Shown: piece by piece, positions 9,075-17,197 of the stretch
Layout of the letters: every line of letters begins with the position of its first letter
Numbering within the stretch: position 1 is the first letter of the stretch
Assembly: GCF_041435015.1 (NCBI RefSeq)
Contig: NZ_CP107989.1
Location: forward strand, 8,370,001 to 8,434,000
Source: Streptomyces canus
GTDB taxonomy: Bacteria; Actinomycetota; Actinomycetes; Streptomycetales; Streptomycetaceae
DNA length: 64,000 nucleotides
Direction: 5' to 3'
Program-made: the position numbers and the translations under genes
Notes under the pieces: generated by a model
Seen by the model: only the letters and a program-made list of their open reading frames with translations
The model's database searches: none
What the model was told of the DNA's origin: nothing

Positions 9075-10184
9075 TCAGCGCTTGCGGCGCTCGACGACGT
9101 AGGCGTACTGGTCGGGCCAGGTCGGCTCGGCGTCGAGCGTGAGCGCGGCGTGCTGTGGCCAGTAGGGGTTGCGCAGGAGTTCACGGCCGAGGAGGACGGC
9201 GTCGGCCTGCCCGCTGGTGAGGATGTCCTCGGCCTGCTGCGGCTCGGTGATGATGCCGACGGCGCCGGTGGGGATACCGGTGGCCTGGCGGGCCTGGGTG
9301 GCGAAGGGCACCTGGTAGTTGGGCCCGGCGACGATCTTGGCGTCGGGGACCATGCCGCCGGTGGACACGTCGAGCAGGTCGACGCCGTGGGCTTGGAGTT
9401 CCTTGGCGAGGCGGACGGTGTCGTCCCCGGTCCAGCCCTCGCGTTCGTCCTCGGGATTCTCGGTCAGCCAGTCGGTGGCCGAGGTGCGGAAGAAGACCGG
9501 CAGATCCTCGGGCCACACCGCGCGGACGGCGTCGACGACCTCCAGGGCGAAGCGGAGGCGGTTCTCGAAGCTGCCGCCGTAGGCGTCGGTGCGGTGGTTG
9601 GACGCCGGGGAGAGGAAGGAGTTGATCAGGAAGCCGTGGGCGCCGTGCACCTCGACCACCTGGAAGCCGGCGGCCAACGCGCGCCGCGCGGAGTCCGCGA
9701 AGTCCCGGACAAGCTGCTGGATCTCCTCCACGGTCAGTTCATGAGGAACAGCCAGTCCGCCGAACGCGATGGCGCTGGGCGCGACGGGCTGCCAGCCGCC
9801 CTCGGCCTCGGGCACGTACCGGTCGGAGAGCCAGGGCTTGTCCATCGACGTCTTGCGGCCGGCGTGCGCGAGCTGGATGGCCGGGACGGCGCCGTGCGCC
9901 TTGACGGCCTCGGCGATGCGGGTGAACGCCTCCTGCTGGCGGTCGTTCCACAGGCCCAGGTCCCAGGGGCTGATGCGCCCGTCGGGCCGCACGCCGGTGG
10001 CCTCGGCCATGACCAGGCCCGCACCGCCCGCGGCGCGGGAGGCCAGGTGGGTGAGGTGGAAGTCGGTCGGCACACCGGTGTCCGGGCCTTGGGCGGCGGC
10101 GGAGTACATGCACATCGGGGACATCCACACCCGGTTGGGTATCCGAAGCGAACGCAGGGTGAAGGGGGTGAACAGGCTACTCAT
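9075..10184 (-). CDS. NADH:flavin oxidoreductase, old yellow enzyme family (YqjM-like)
   Basis: The roughly 369-residue TIM-barrel flavoprotein starts SSLFTPFTLRSLRIPNRVWM and continues MSPMCMYSA, the YqjM-type FMN site with its cysteine. IQLAHAGRK and VHGAHGFLINSFLSP provide the conserved substrate-binding His residues and the FMN region, and ADAVLLGRELLRNPYW closes the phosphate site. The family reduces activated C=C bonds of enones, nitro compounds and similar electrophiles with NAD(P)H. I chose ATG 10184 over an upstream ATG at 10217 because the fold starts there. It lies in the leftward operon between the NmrA-like and SDR genes. Confidence 0.92.
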   Translation of the reverse strand: MSSLFTPFTLRSLRIPNRVWMSPMCMYSAAAQGPDTGVPTDFHLTHLASRAAGGAGLVMAEATGVRPDGRISPWDLGLWNDRQQEAFTRIAEAVKAHGAVPAIQLAHAGRKTSMDKPWLSDRYVPEAEGGWQPVAPSAIAFGGLAVPHELTVEEIQQLVRDFADSARRALAAGFQVVEVHGAHGFLINSFLSPASNHRTDAYGGSFENRLRFALEVVDAVRAVWPEDLPVFFRTSATDWLTENPEDEREGWTGDDTVRLAKELQAHGVDLLDVSTGGMVPDAKIVAGPNYQVPFATQARQATGIPTGAVGIITEPQQAEDILTSGQADAVLLGRELLRNPYWPQHAALTLDAEPTWPDQYAYVVERRKR

Positions 10185-10347
10185 GCAGGTGGTGCTTCTT
10201 TCGTGGTCGGTGATCACCGGACGGGCCGGCTGCCGTCCGGTGTCAGGCGATGATCGTGTGGAGGCCTGCGCCAGCGGGGCGTAGGCCGCTTCGGGGCCTC
10301 GCCCAGGACGCCGTGGAGATGCGGGGGCGCGGGCAGGAGGGCCGGGT

Positions 10348-10995
10348 TCAGGCGAGGCGGGTGACCGCGTCTGCGACGGGGGTGTCGCCGGAGGTCAGCT
10401 CGACGATGACGCGGCTGAGGGCGGGCTCGTGCAGGGCGGCGTCGATGAACGCGGCGACGTCGTCGCGGTGTACGTCGCCGTACTCGACGGCGGGCCCGGC
10501 GGCGACCCGCCCGGTACCCGGTCCGTCCAGCAGCGTGCCGGGGCGGACGATCAGCCAGTCCAGACCGGTGCGGGTGAGATGGACGTCGGCACTCTTCTTG
10601 ACCCTGACGTAGTGCTCGAAGCCTTCGGACGCTCCAGCGCCGCGCAGGGCGTCGGGGAACACGGAGACGAGGACGAAGCGCGGGACTCCGGCGGCCTCGG
10701 CCGCAGCGGCTGCCTTCTCCAGGCCTTTGCCGTCGATGAGCGTGGTCTTGTCCATGCCGGTTCCGTGGGCGCCGGCCGAGAACACCACTGCGTCGTGCCC
10801 GGCAAGCTTGCCTGCGAGCTCTTCCACGGAGTCGGCGATCAGGTCGCCGGTCACCGGCGTCGCGCCGTTCGCGCGGATCGTGTCGGCCTGGGCCGGGCTG
10901 CGGTGCATGCCGGTCACCTCGTCGCCGCGCTCGGACAGCAGGGCGGCGAGCCTGCTGCCGACACCTCCGGCGGCACCTATCTGGAACACCTTCAT
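10348..10995 (-). CDS. NmrA-like NAD(P)-binding epimerase/reductase
   Basis: The 215-residue atypical SDR begins MKVFQIGAAGGVGSRLA, a dinucleotide-binding GxxGxxG motif. It has FVLVSVFPD in the usual catalytic strand and the C-terminal substrate segment LIVRPGTLLDGPG. Such proteins are NAD(P)H sensors or reductases. A GGAGAGAGG ribosome site lies just upstream of ATG 10995. It is the first gene of the leftward operon and diverges from the GntR gene over a 90-bp region full of palindromes, so it is probably the direct target of that regulator. Confidence 0.88.
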   Translation of the reverse strand: MKVFQIGAAGGVGSRLAALLSERGDEVTGMHRSPAQADTIRANGATPVTGDLIADSVEELAGKLAGHDAVVFSAGAHGTGMDKTTLIDGKGLEKAAAAAEAAGVPRFVLVSVFPDALRGAGASEGFEHYVRVKKSADVHLTRTGLDWLIVRPGTLLDGPGTGRVAAGPAVEYGDVHRDDVAAFIDAALHEPALSRVIVELTSGDTPVADAVTRLA

Positions 10996-11030
10996 GGGAA
11001 TCGCCTCTCTCCTTGCCGGGCCATCGGCCA

Positions 11031-11079
11031 CCCCCGTTGTCCTAATGTTGACATTGCGACAACGGGGGAATGTTAACAT
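11031..11079. promoter_or_regulatory. Divergent operator region for the GntR regulator and redox operon
   Basis: A 38-bp palindrome (11031-11068) has 11-bp arms CCCCCGTTGTC and GACAACGGGGG around an inner AATGT-TG-ACATT. A second perfect palindrome, ATGTTAACAT, lies at 11070-11079, only 6 bp before the regulator ATG. GntR/FadR-type proteins bind short TGT/ACA palindromes like these. Both the NmrA-like gene and the regulator would be repressed by binding here. Confidence 0.7.
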
Positions 11080-11085
11080 CACGAC

Positions 11086-11769
11086 ATGGAGAAGAGTCAA
11101 CCCACAGGAGATCGCGTGGTGGCCCCCGCCCGCCGCCGCGGACTGGCCGACGAGGTCGCCGACCGGATCCGGGAGGCGATCTTCAGCGGTGCATACGCCC
11201 CCGGAGCACCGCTGCGAGAGGTCGAACTCTCCGGCGCACTGCAGGTCAGCAGGGGACCGGTGCGTGAGGCTCTGCGCGTGCTGGAGCGCGAGGGGCTCGT
11301 GCACTGCGCCTGGCACCGCGGCACCGTGGTCACGACGCTGTCCGCCGAGGATGTCGCCGAGCTCGACAGCCTGCGCGGCGCGCTTGAGGACCTCGCCGTC
11401 CAGCAGGCCATCGCGTACGCCTCCGAGGAGGACCTCGCCGGCATCGAGAAGGCAGCCGACGTAATGGACCGCACGACGGACCCGCATGCCATGGTCCGTC
11501 TGGACATCGCCTTCCACGACGCCGTGTTCGCCGCCACCGGCCACCAGCGTCTCGCCGCGGCCTGGGAGACCATCCGCTGCCAGGTCCACCTGTTCCTGCT
11601 GACCCGCATCGGCCTCAGCACCGAGGGCTACCTCGACTGCATCCCCCAGGAACACCACGCACTGGCCGCCGCCCTGCGCACCCGCGACCCCCAGGCCGCA
11701 CTCCCCCTCTTCGCCGTCCACCGCCGCCACGCCATGGACGTCGTGGCCGGCACGTCGAACCCCGCCTGA
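11086..11769 (+). CDS. GntR-family regulator, FadR/FCD type
   Basis: The 227-residue protein has a winged helix (about 20-85: LADEVADRIREAIFSG, ELSGALQVSRGPVREALRVL) and a C-terminal FCD ligand domain. The FCD metal-site residues are suggested by RLDIAFHDAV and the histidines in EEHH-like QEHHALAAAL and FAVHRRH. FCD regulators sense small carboxylates or related metabolites. It is divergent from the NmrA-OYE-SDR-VOC operon and overlaps the palindromic operators, so repression of that operon and of itself is the simplest model. Confidence 0.9.
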   Translation: MEKSQPTGDRVVAPARRRGLADEVADRIREAIFSGAYAPGAPLREVELSGALQVSRGPVREALRVLEREGLVHCAWHRGTVVTTLSAEDVAELDSLRGALEDLAVQQAIAYASEEDLAGIEKAADVMDRTTDPHAMVRLDIAFHDAVFAATGHQRLAAAWETIRCQVHLFLLTRIGLSTEGYLDCIPQEHHALAAALRTRDPQAALPLFAVHRRHAMDVVAGTSNPA

Positions 11770-11987
11770 CGACCGGTCCGCCCGCACCTGAGCACCGCCC
11801 AGCGCTGACGAAGCCTGCTCGTCATCGCCCGCACCGGCACCCATGGACATGTGTGACGGCAATCGGTCGCAGGTGGCCACCGTGTCCTGCCGGCGCAGCT
11901 CGACCGGTCCGTCGCTTCAGCGCCTCACTCCCGAAAGCTGCCCGCGCTCGGCCGAGATCACCCAACGCAATGAAGCACTACTGGTCG

Positions 11988-12584
11988 TTACCCGCGTTTG
12001 TCGCCGGGCCGGCCGTTCGCCTGGAGAGCGGTCGCACGCTGGTCGAGCCTGCGCACCGCGATTGCCCCCCACTGAAGGTTCTCCCGTTCGAACGACATCC
12101 CGCGCAGCAGGGTGAGGTAGGGGCCGATGCGCTCGGCCTCGGCGAAGTAGGCCTCCTCGGAGCGCCCGTCGAGCAGGCGCTGCCGGAGCCGCTCATAGCG
12201 GGCCAGTTTGTCGGCTGCCCACTCCATACGCTCGGTGATGGCCTTGCGGACCGCATGGATGTCGCCCGCGTCCAGGCACTGCACCTTGACCATCAATTCG
12301 TCCCGGATCACCGCAGGCTTGCCCAAAGGCTCTGCCGTGTAGGCGTGTACGGCTTCACGCCCGGCCTCGGTCAGGGAGAACAGTCGCTTGTTGGGGCGGC
12401 GCTCCTGCTCGACGAGGCGGGCCGTGACCAGCCCTTCGGCCTCCATGCGTTCCAGCTCCCGGTAGAGCTGCTGGGGTGTCGACATCCAGAAGTTGGCGAC
12501 CGTCGCGTCGAATCCCTTTGCAAGGTCGTAGCCGGACGCCTCGCCCTCGATCAGCGCGGCCATCACCGCGTTCCGCAATGCCAT
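11988..12584 (-). CDS. PadR-family transcriptional regulator
   Basis: The 198-residue protein has an N-terminal winged helix starting MALRNAVMAALIEGEASGYD, with the PadR signature SGYDLAK and QLYRELERMEAEGLV, then a C-terminal dimerisation coiled coil (ITERMEWAADKLARYERLRQ, followed by RLLDGRSEEA). PadR proteins respond to phenolics or drugs and usually repress a neighbour and themselves. An inverted repeat just upstream at 12610-12629 is a good operator. The SnoaL-like gene diverges across that site. Confidence 0.9.
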   Translation of the reverse strand: MALRNAVMAALIEGEASGYDLAKGFDATVANFWMSTPQQLYRELERMEAEGLVTARLVEQERRPNKRLFSLTEAGREAVHAYTAEPLGKPAVIRDELMVKVQCLDAGDIHAVRKAITERMEWAADKLARYERLRQRLLDGRSEEAYFAEAERIGPYLTLLRGMSFERENLQWGAIAVRRLDQRATALQANGRPGDKRG

Positions 12585-12609
12585 GGGTACACACTAGCAA
12601 CCACCGAGA

Positions 12610-12629
12610 CTAGTCAACTAGGTGACTAG
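12610..12629. promoter_or_regulatory. Putative PadR operator
   Basis: CTAGTCA (12610-12616) and TGACTAG (12623-12629) are perfect 7-bp arms around ACTAGG. The site begins 26 bp upstream of the PadR start codon. The AT-containing arms stand out from the GC-rich surroundings. Confidence 0.65.
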
Positions 12630-12663
12630 AGATCGGCCCCGGAGTCTATGGACAGCGCGTTGG

Positions 12664-12689
12664 TATTCGCTCTATCCTCAAAGCGAATA
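12664..12689. promoter_or_regulatory. Inverted repeat upstream of the SnoaL-like gene
   Basis: Arms TATTCGCT (12664-12671) and AGCGAATA (12682-12689) are separated by 10 bp, about 30 bp before the ATG. It could be an operator for an unlinked regulator or for the PadR protein. Confidence 0.45.
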
Positions 12690-12718
12690 TTCAATTTGTT
12701 GAGTATGCGAGGTGGCTC

Positions 12719-13111
12719 ATGCATCCGTTCCGCAAGGCCGTCGAGAGCGGTGACGTGGACGCCGTGGCCGGCTTGCTGGCCGACAACGTCGTCTTCACCA
12801 GCCCGATCGCCTTCAAGCCGTACTCGGGCAAGGCGATCACCGCCGCGGTCCTGCGTGGTGTCTTCCGCGTCTTTGAGGACTTCACCTACATCCGCGAGAT
12901 CGCCGGTCCCGCCGGCCGCGACCATGTCCTCGTCTTCACCGCGACCGTCGCCGGCAAGAAGCTCCAGGGCTGCGATCTCCTGCACTTCGACGAGAAAGGC
13001 AGGATCGACGACTTCACTGTGATGGTGCGCCCGCTCTCCGCCGCCCAGGCGCTGGCCGAGGCCATGGGCGCCCAGTTCGAGCGGATCGCACGCGAGGCCG
13101 CCGAACAGTGA
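12719..13111 (+). CDS. SnoaL/NTF2-like protein
   Basis: The 130-residue alpha+beta barrel protein has the SnoaL-like pattern: HPFRKAVESGDVDAVAGLLA, then VVFTSPIAFKPYSGK and a later LLHFDEKGRIDDFTVMVRP strand pair. Family members are cyclases, isomerases or small ligand-binding proteins. Active-site identity cannot be called. It is divergent from the PadR gene with two inverted repeats between them, so PadR control is plausible. It is the last confidently called gene of the insert. Confidence 0.82.
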   Translation: MHPFRKAVESGDVDAVAGLLADNVVFTSPIAFKPYSGKAITAAVLRGVFRVFEDFTYIREIAGPAGRDHVLVFTATVAGKKLQGCDLLHFDEKGRIDDFTVMVRPLSAAQALAEAMGAQFERIAREAAEQ

Positions 13112-13132
13112 CCACGAACGCGTTGCACCTCG

Positions 13133-13525
13133 GTGACACAGGGACCGCGGAACATGCCACACGCCTTTGATGCGGAACCTGGTGGAAACCCCCTGCCACG
13201 ACATGGAACGCACCAGCCCGGCGGAGACCGAGAGAGGGACGCGCCTGTTCCACGCAGGTGGCGGCGGCCACTCGCGATCTGTGCAGGCACTTTGACCCTC
13301 CTGGCGTGCGTCACGGTCTCAGTCGCCGCGGCCCACCACCGGACGGGGCAGCCGCAGCCCTCGTCCTGCCTGCCCCAGCAGGCTGCAGACACCTACACGT
13401 CGACGCCGACCCCCCTGCGGAGCCCTCTCGGCACCCCCATGGCCGGCCCGTCCTGTGACGCGACGGCCCCCGACCACGCCCCGGCCCCCGAACCAGCACC
13501 CATGGCGGGCCCTTCGCCGAATTAG
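13133..13525 (+). CDS. Hypothetical membrane-anchored or secreted proline-rich protein
   Basis: A 130-residue frame has a charged N-terminus, one hydrophobic helix (about 48-66: LAICAGTLTLLACVTVSVAA) and a proline/threonine-rich tail with two MAGP segments. An alternative start is ATG 13154. No domain is recognised, and its third-position GC bias is weaker than its neighbours. It could be a real small exported protein or a chance frame. Confidence 0.4.
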   Translation: MTQGPRNMPHAFDAEPGGNPLPRHGTHQPGGDRERDAPVPRRWRRPLAICAGTLTLLACVTVSVAAAHHRTGQPQPSSCLPQQAADTYTSTPTPLRSPLGTPMAGPSCDATAPDHAPAPEPAPMAGPSPN

Positions 13526-13763
13526 ACGGATGCCTCAGCAAGGCCCACCCTCAGTTCGCAGCCAAGGGTCGCTTAACCCGGTGCTAGCTGGACACCTCGT
13601 CACACTGGCGGCGCAGCGCCTCCCGCGGCGAGTCGGCTGAATGGATGAGTGGTCTGCCGCTGTGGTTCTGCACGGTGAGGTCGTCCCGCAAGGACAAGGG
13701 CGCCACCCAGGCCCGCTAGAACCAGGGGTGGTACCCGGAACCGACCTCCGATCGGTGCCGGCG

Positions 13764-13793
13764 ATGCCTCCAGGATTGCCGTCCTGGAGGCAT
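13764..13793. terminator. Perfect 12-bp hairpin in the right end of the element
   Basis: ATGCCTCCAGGA (13764-13775) pairs with TCCTGGAGGCAT (13782-13793) around a 6-nt loop. There is no T-run. It could terminate transcription in either direction or be a folded recognition site for a recombinase or transposase. Confidence 0.5.
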
Positions 13794-13930
13794 TCGTATG
13801 CCTGGCCCCGCTCTGGAGGCAGGCGTCCCCATCGCAACTCGACCAAGGCAGGAACAGAGAGCCGTCGAGGTCACCGCTGCTGATCGATCTCCGTCAACTC
13901 GGGTCTCTCGGAGGCAAGTTGCAGAGGTAT

Positions 13931-13946
13931 TGTCTCTGACTGCCTC
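13931..13946. repeat. Right copy of 16-bp repeat near element end
   Basis: It is identical to 4384-4399 in the same orientation and lies 80 bp inside the right 11-bp core. The neighbouring bases continue a 10-nt periodic pattern. Confidence 0.6.
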
Positions 13947-14026
13947 CGATCGTCTCCGCAACCCGTCCTAGCAGGTCACAGCCGTTTCGACCTTCATCAG
14001 TCCAGGTCAGAGGGGTGCGGTCGGGT

Positions 14027-14037
14027 TACCACGAGTA
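14027..14037. repeat. Right copy of 11-bp direct repeat flanking the insert (attR-like core)
   Basis: TACCACGAGTA, identical to 4361-4371. The ribonuclease frame restarts directly after it in the same phase. Confidence 0.8.
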
Positions 14038-14155
14038 CACCGTCCCCACGCCGGGCTCGCGCGATCGTGGGGCCCGGCGCATCGTCACCGGGCAGGGTGG
14101 GGAGATCTACTACACCGATGATCACTACGACTCGTTCAGGGCGGTACTGAGATGA
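14038..14155 (+). pseudogene. Guanyl-specific ribonuclease, 3' fragment
   Basis: The frame continues from the right repeat as YTVPTPGSRDRGARRIVTG, then EIYYTDDHYDSFRAVLR and a TGA stop. This is the C-terminal half of the RNase Sa family, with the catalytic arginine in RGARR and the catalytic histidine in DDHY. It has no start codon of its own and matches, in phase, the 5' fragment at 4091-4372. Its stop overlaps the barstar ATG by ATGA, the normal translational coupling of an RNase and its inhibitor, so the pair was once an operon. Confidence 0.85.
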
Positions 14156-14466
14156 CGGCACGCGTGGTCATGCTGGACCTCGACGGGGTCGCGGACAAGG
14201 CGGGCCTGATGGAGCGCTGCGTCCGGGACCTGCGGCTGCCGGACTGGTTCGGCCGTAACTGGGACGCGCTGGCCGACGTCCTCTCCGACCCGGGCCTGTG
14301 GTCCGAGGACGGTTCCGAGGACGCTGGCGAAGAGGAGACCGTCGTCGTCGTACGGAACTGGGACCGGTACGCGGGTGCGCGGCCGGACGAGTGGGAGACC
14401 GCGCGCGAGGTGTTCTCGCAGGCGTCCGCGCTCACCGTGGCGCTCGCCCTTGGAGGTTCGTCCTAA
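14152..14466 (+). CDS. Barstar-family ribonuclease inhibitor
   Basis: The 104-residue protein shows the barstar pattern: a first strand VVMLDLDGVADKAGLM, the binding helix region LRLPDWFGRNWDALADVL, then VVVVRNWDRY and a C-terminal strand VALALGG. Barstars bind the active site of cognate guanyl ribonucleases in the cytoplasm and protect the producer. Its start overlaps the stop of the RNase remnant by 4 bp. The gene itself looks intact although its cognate RNase is interrupted, so it is now an orphan inhibitor unless it acts on another RNase. Confidence 0.88.
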   Translation: MTARVVMLDLDGVADKAGLMERCVRDLRLPDWFGRNWDALADVLSDPGLWSEDGSEDAGEEETVVVVRNWDRYAGARPDEWETAREVFSQASALTVALALGGSS

Positions 14467-14556
14467 GGCCCCTCCGGGCGGTCTGGACGATTCGCCCGTG
14501 GGTGGTATTCCGGCCGGCATGGGAGAATGAAGTACGTGCTCTTTCCCCCTGGCTGA

Positions 14557-16041
<1,485 letters not shown>

Positions 16042-16058
16042 ACCCGTCCGCTGTGCGG

Positions 16059-16082
16059 GGCCCCCGTCGAAAATCGGGGGCC
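16059..16082 (+). terminator. Terminator-like hairpin after guaB1
   Basis: GGCCCCCG (16059-16066) pairs with CGGGGGCC (16075-16082) across an 8-nt loop, 18 bp after the stop. There is no T-run, as is common for Streptomyces terminators. Confidence 0.65.
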
Positions 16083-16112
16083 GTTCGCCTTCCCGGTCCG
16101 TACGGTCGTCGT

Positions 16113-16628
16113 ATGGAGATCAGCGTCTGCCGGAGCGGCGATGTCGCGCTGCTGGACCGGTACATGGGATCGCCCGGAGCCACGTCCTTCCACGCCCGGC
16201 GGTTCGCGCGGCAGGAGGCGGGGGAGTGCACGTATCTCGTCGCCCGGCTGGAGGGGCGGCCCGTGGGGCACGCGGAGATGCGCTGGATCGGGTGTGCCGC
16301 CCCCGAGGTCGCCCTGGACTGCCCCGAGATCGGCGGCCTCGCGGTCGCCCCCGAGGAACTGCGCTCACGGGGGATCGGCACCGAGCTGATCCGGGCCGCC
16401 GAGGAACTGGCCCGCAGGCGGGGTCTGACGACCGTGGGCATCGGGGTCGGGCAGGACAACCCGCGCGCGGCGGGCCTGTACGCACGGCTCGGCTACCGGC
16501 CGGCGACGAACTACCTGGACCGCTACTCGTACCGGGATCACGACGGCACGACCCGTGAGTGTGTCGACGCCTGCACGTTCCTCGTCCGAGAACTCTCGTC
16601 AGGCCACCTTGACGTCAAGCCTGCTTGA
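16113..16628 (+). CDS. GNAT-family N-acetyltransferase
   Basis: The 171-residue protein has the acetyl-CoA motif of GNAT enzymes: VALDCPEIGGLAVAPEELRS, then RGIGTELIRAAEELARRRG (motif A, R/Q-x-x-G-x-G/A) and GVGQDNPRAAGLYARLGYRP (motif B). It transfers acetyl to an unknown amine, possibly a protein N-terminus, drug or metabolite. No clear ribosome site precedes ATG 16113, so a leaderless transcript is possible. The C-terminal codons overlap palindromes that appear to control the next gene. Confidence 0.85.
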   Translation: MEISVCRSGDVALLDRYMGSPGATSFHARRFARQEAGECTYLVARLEGRPVGHAEMRWIGCAAPEVALDCPEIGGLAVAPEELRSRGIGTELIRAAEELARRRGLTTVGIGVGQDNPRAAGLYARLGYRPATNYLDRYSYRDHDGTTRECVDACTFLVRELSSGHLDVKPA

Positions 16629-16634
16629 CGCAAG
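16608..16634. promoter_or_regulatory. Paired palindromes before the small HTH gene
   Basis: CTTGACGTCAAG (16608-16619) is a perfect 12-bp palindrome. CTTGACGCAAG (16624-16634) is a close second copy, 16 bp downstream. The stop codon of the acetyltransferase lies inside the second copy, and the next ATG is at 16644. TTGAC also resembles a -35 box, so this may be promoter plus operator. Confidence 0.6.
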
Positions 16635-16643
16635 CCTGGGAGC

Positions 16644-17030
16644 ATGACGACACCCGAGAGCATCGAGCCGCAGTACACCCTGCTGACCGCCGTCTCCCGG
16701 CTCGACGAGCTGCGCATGCGGGAAGCGCTGGGCGGGGCCACGGACACCCCCGACCGGGCCGAACTGCTCGAACTCCTCGCGCTGAGCGAGGTCGTGGCCC
16801 GCAAGGCGTCCTACGGCCGTCAGCTGACCGTGCGCGCGGCCCGCGAGGCCGGCGCCTCCTGGTCGCAGATCGGGGCGGCGACGGGCACCAGCAAACAGGC
16901 CGCGTGGGAGGCCCACACACGCTGGATCGACGCCCAGCGGGAGGCGTACGGCAAGCCCGGCCAGATGGGGTTCGACGAGGCGGACGTGGCTGAGGCGCGG
17001 GCCGTGGCGGGGGAGCCGGAGGACCGCTGA
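16644..17030 (+). CDS. Small helix-turn-helix protein of unknown function
   Basis: The 128-residue mostly helical protein has a C-terminal HTH-like stretch, AAREAGASWSQIGAATGTSK followed by QAAWEAH, typical of small actinobacterial DNA-binding proteins. It is probably a regulator. The paired palindromes just upstream could be its own operator. Its regulon is unknown. Confidence 0.7.
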   Translation: MTTPESIEPQYTLLTAVSRLDELRMREALGGATDTPDRAELLELLALSEVVARKASYGRQLTVRAAREAGASWSQIGAATGTSKQAAWEAHTRWIDAQREAYGKPGQMGFDEADVAEARAVAGEPEDR

Positions 17031-17055
17031 CGAGGGCTGACGGGTGCCGGGCGGG

Positions 17056-17130
17056 GGCACGCGCAACGAACGCCCGCCCATCGGCCCGGAACGCAACGAT
17101 CTTGCGACTGCGTGCAAGGTTGCTGCATTA
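17056..17130. promoter_or_regulatory. Cluster of GCAA/TTGC half-sites before the permease gene
   Basis: CGCAA (17092-17096) faces TTGCG (17102-17106) with 5 bp between. TGCAA (17113-17117) is followed by TTGC (17120-17123), and another GCAAC lies near 17063. Lrp/AsnC proteins often bind arrays of such weak half-sites, and an Lrp gene sits downstream of the permease. Confidence 0.4.
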
Positions 17131-17197
17131 CGACTGTGACGTCCGGGCTCGTAGGGTGCTGCGCTGTACTCACCTGCAGCGACGAAGGAGTCAGCGC

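Larger units (their letters stand above)
13526..14026. other. Non-coding right end of the element
   Basis: About 500 bp without a supportable gene. It holds the strong hairpin at 13764-13793 and the 16-bp repeat at 13931-13946. Base use is more mixed than in the neighbouring genes. Confidence 0.5.
4372..14037. mobile_element. Integrated element of about 9.67 kb interrupting the ribonuclease gene
   Basis: The host ribonuclease frame stops at 4372 and resumes at 14038, with an 11-bp duplication at both borders. A second exact repeat of 16 bp lies just inside both ends (4384-4399 and 13931-13946). Cargo: a P450, a decayed serine recombinase, a four-gene redox operon with its GntR regulator, a PadR regulator, a SnoaL-like protein and a possible small membrane-anchored protein. 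No intact integrase or transposase is visible, so it looks like a degenerate or non-autonomous genomic island. Non-coding, less regular DNA at both ends is also typical of island edges. The element class is not known. Confidence 0.75.

Noticed and set aside
5423..10995. P450 and redox genes as a biosynthetic gene cluster
   Set aside because: There is no core synthase (PKS, NRPS, terpene or RiPP) in or near the insert; the set fits tailoring, detoxification or catabolism.
4376..14013. Short terminal inverted repeat (CCTCTGAC) at both ends of the insert
   Set aside because: Only 8 bp, and at different distances from the two core copies; too weak to call transposon ends.
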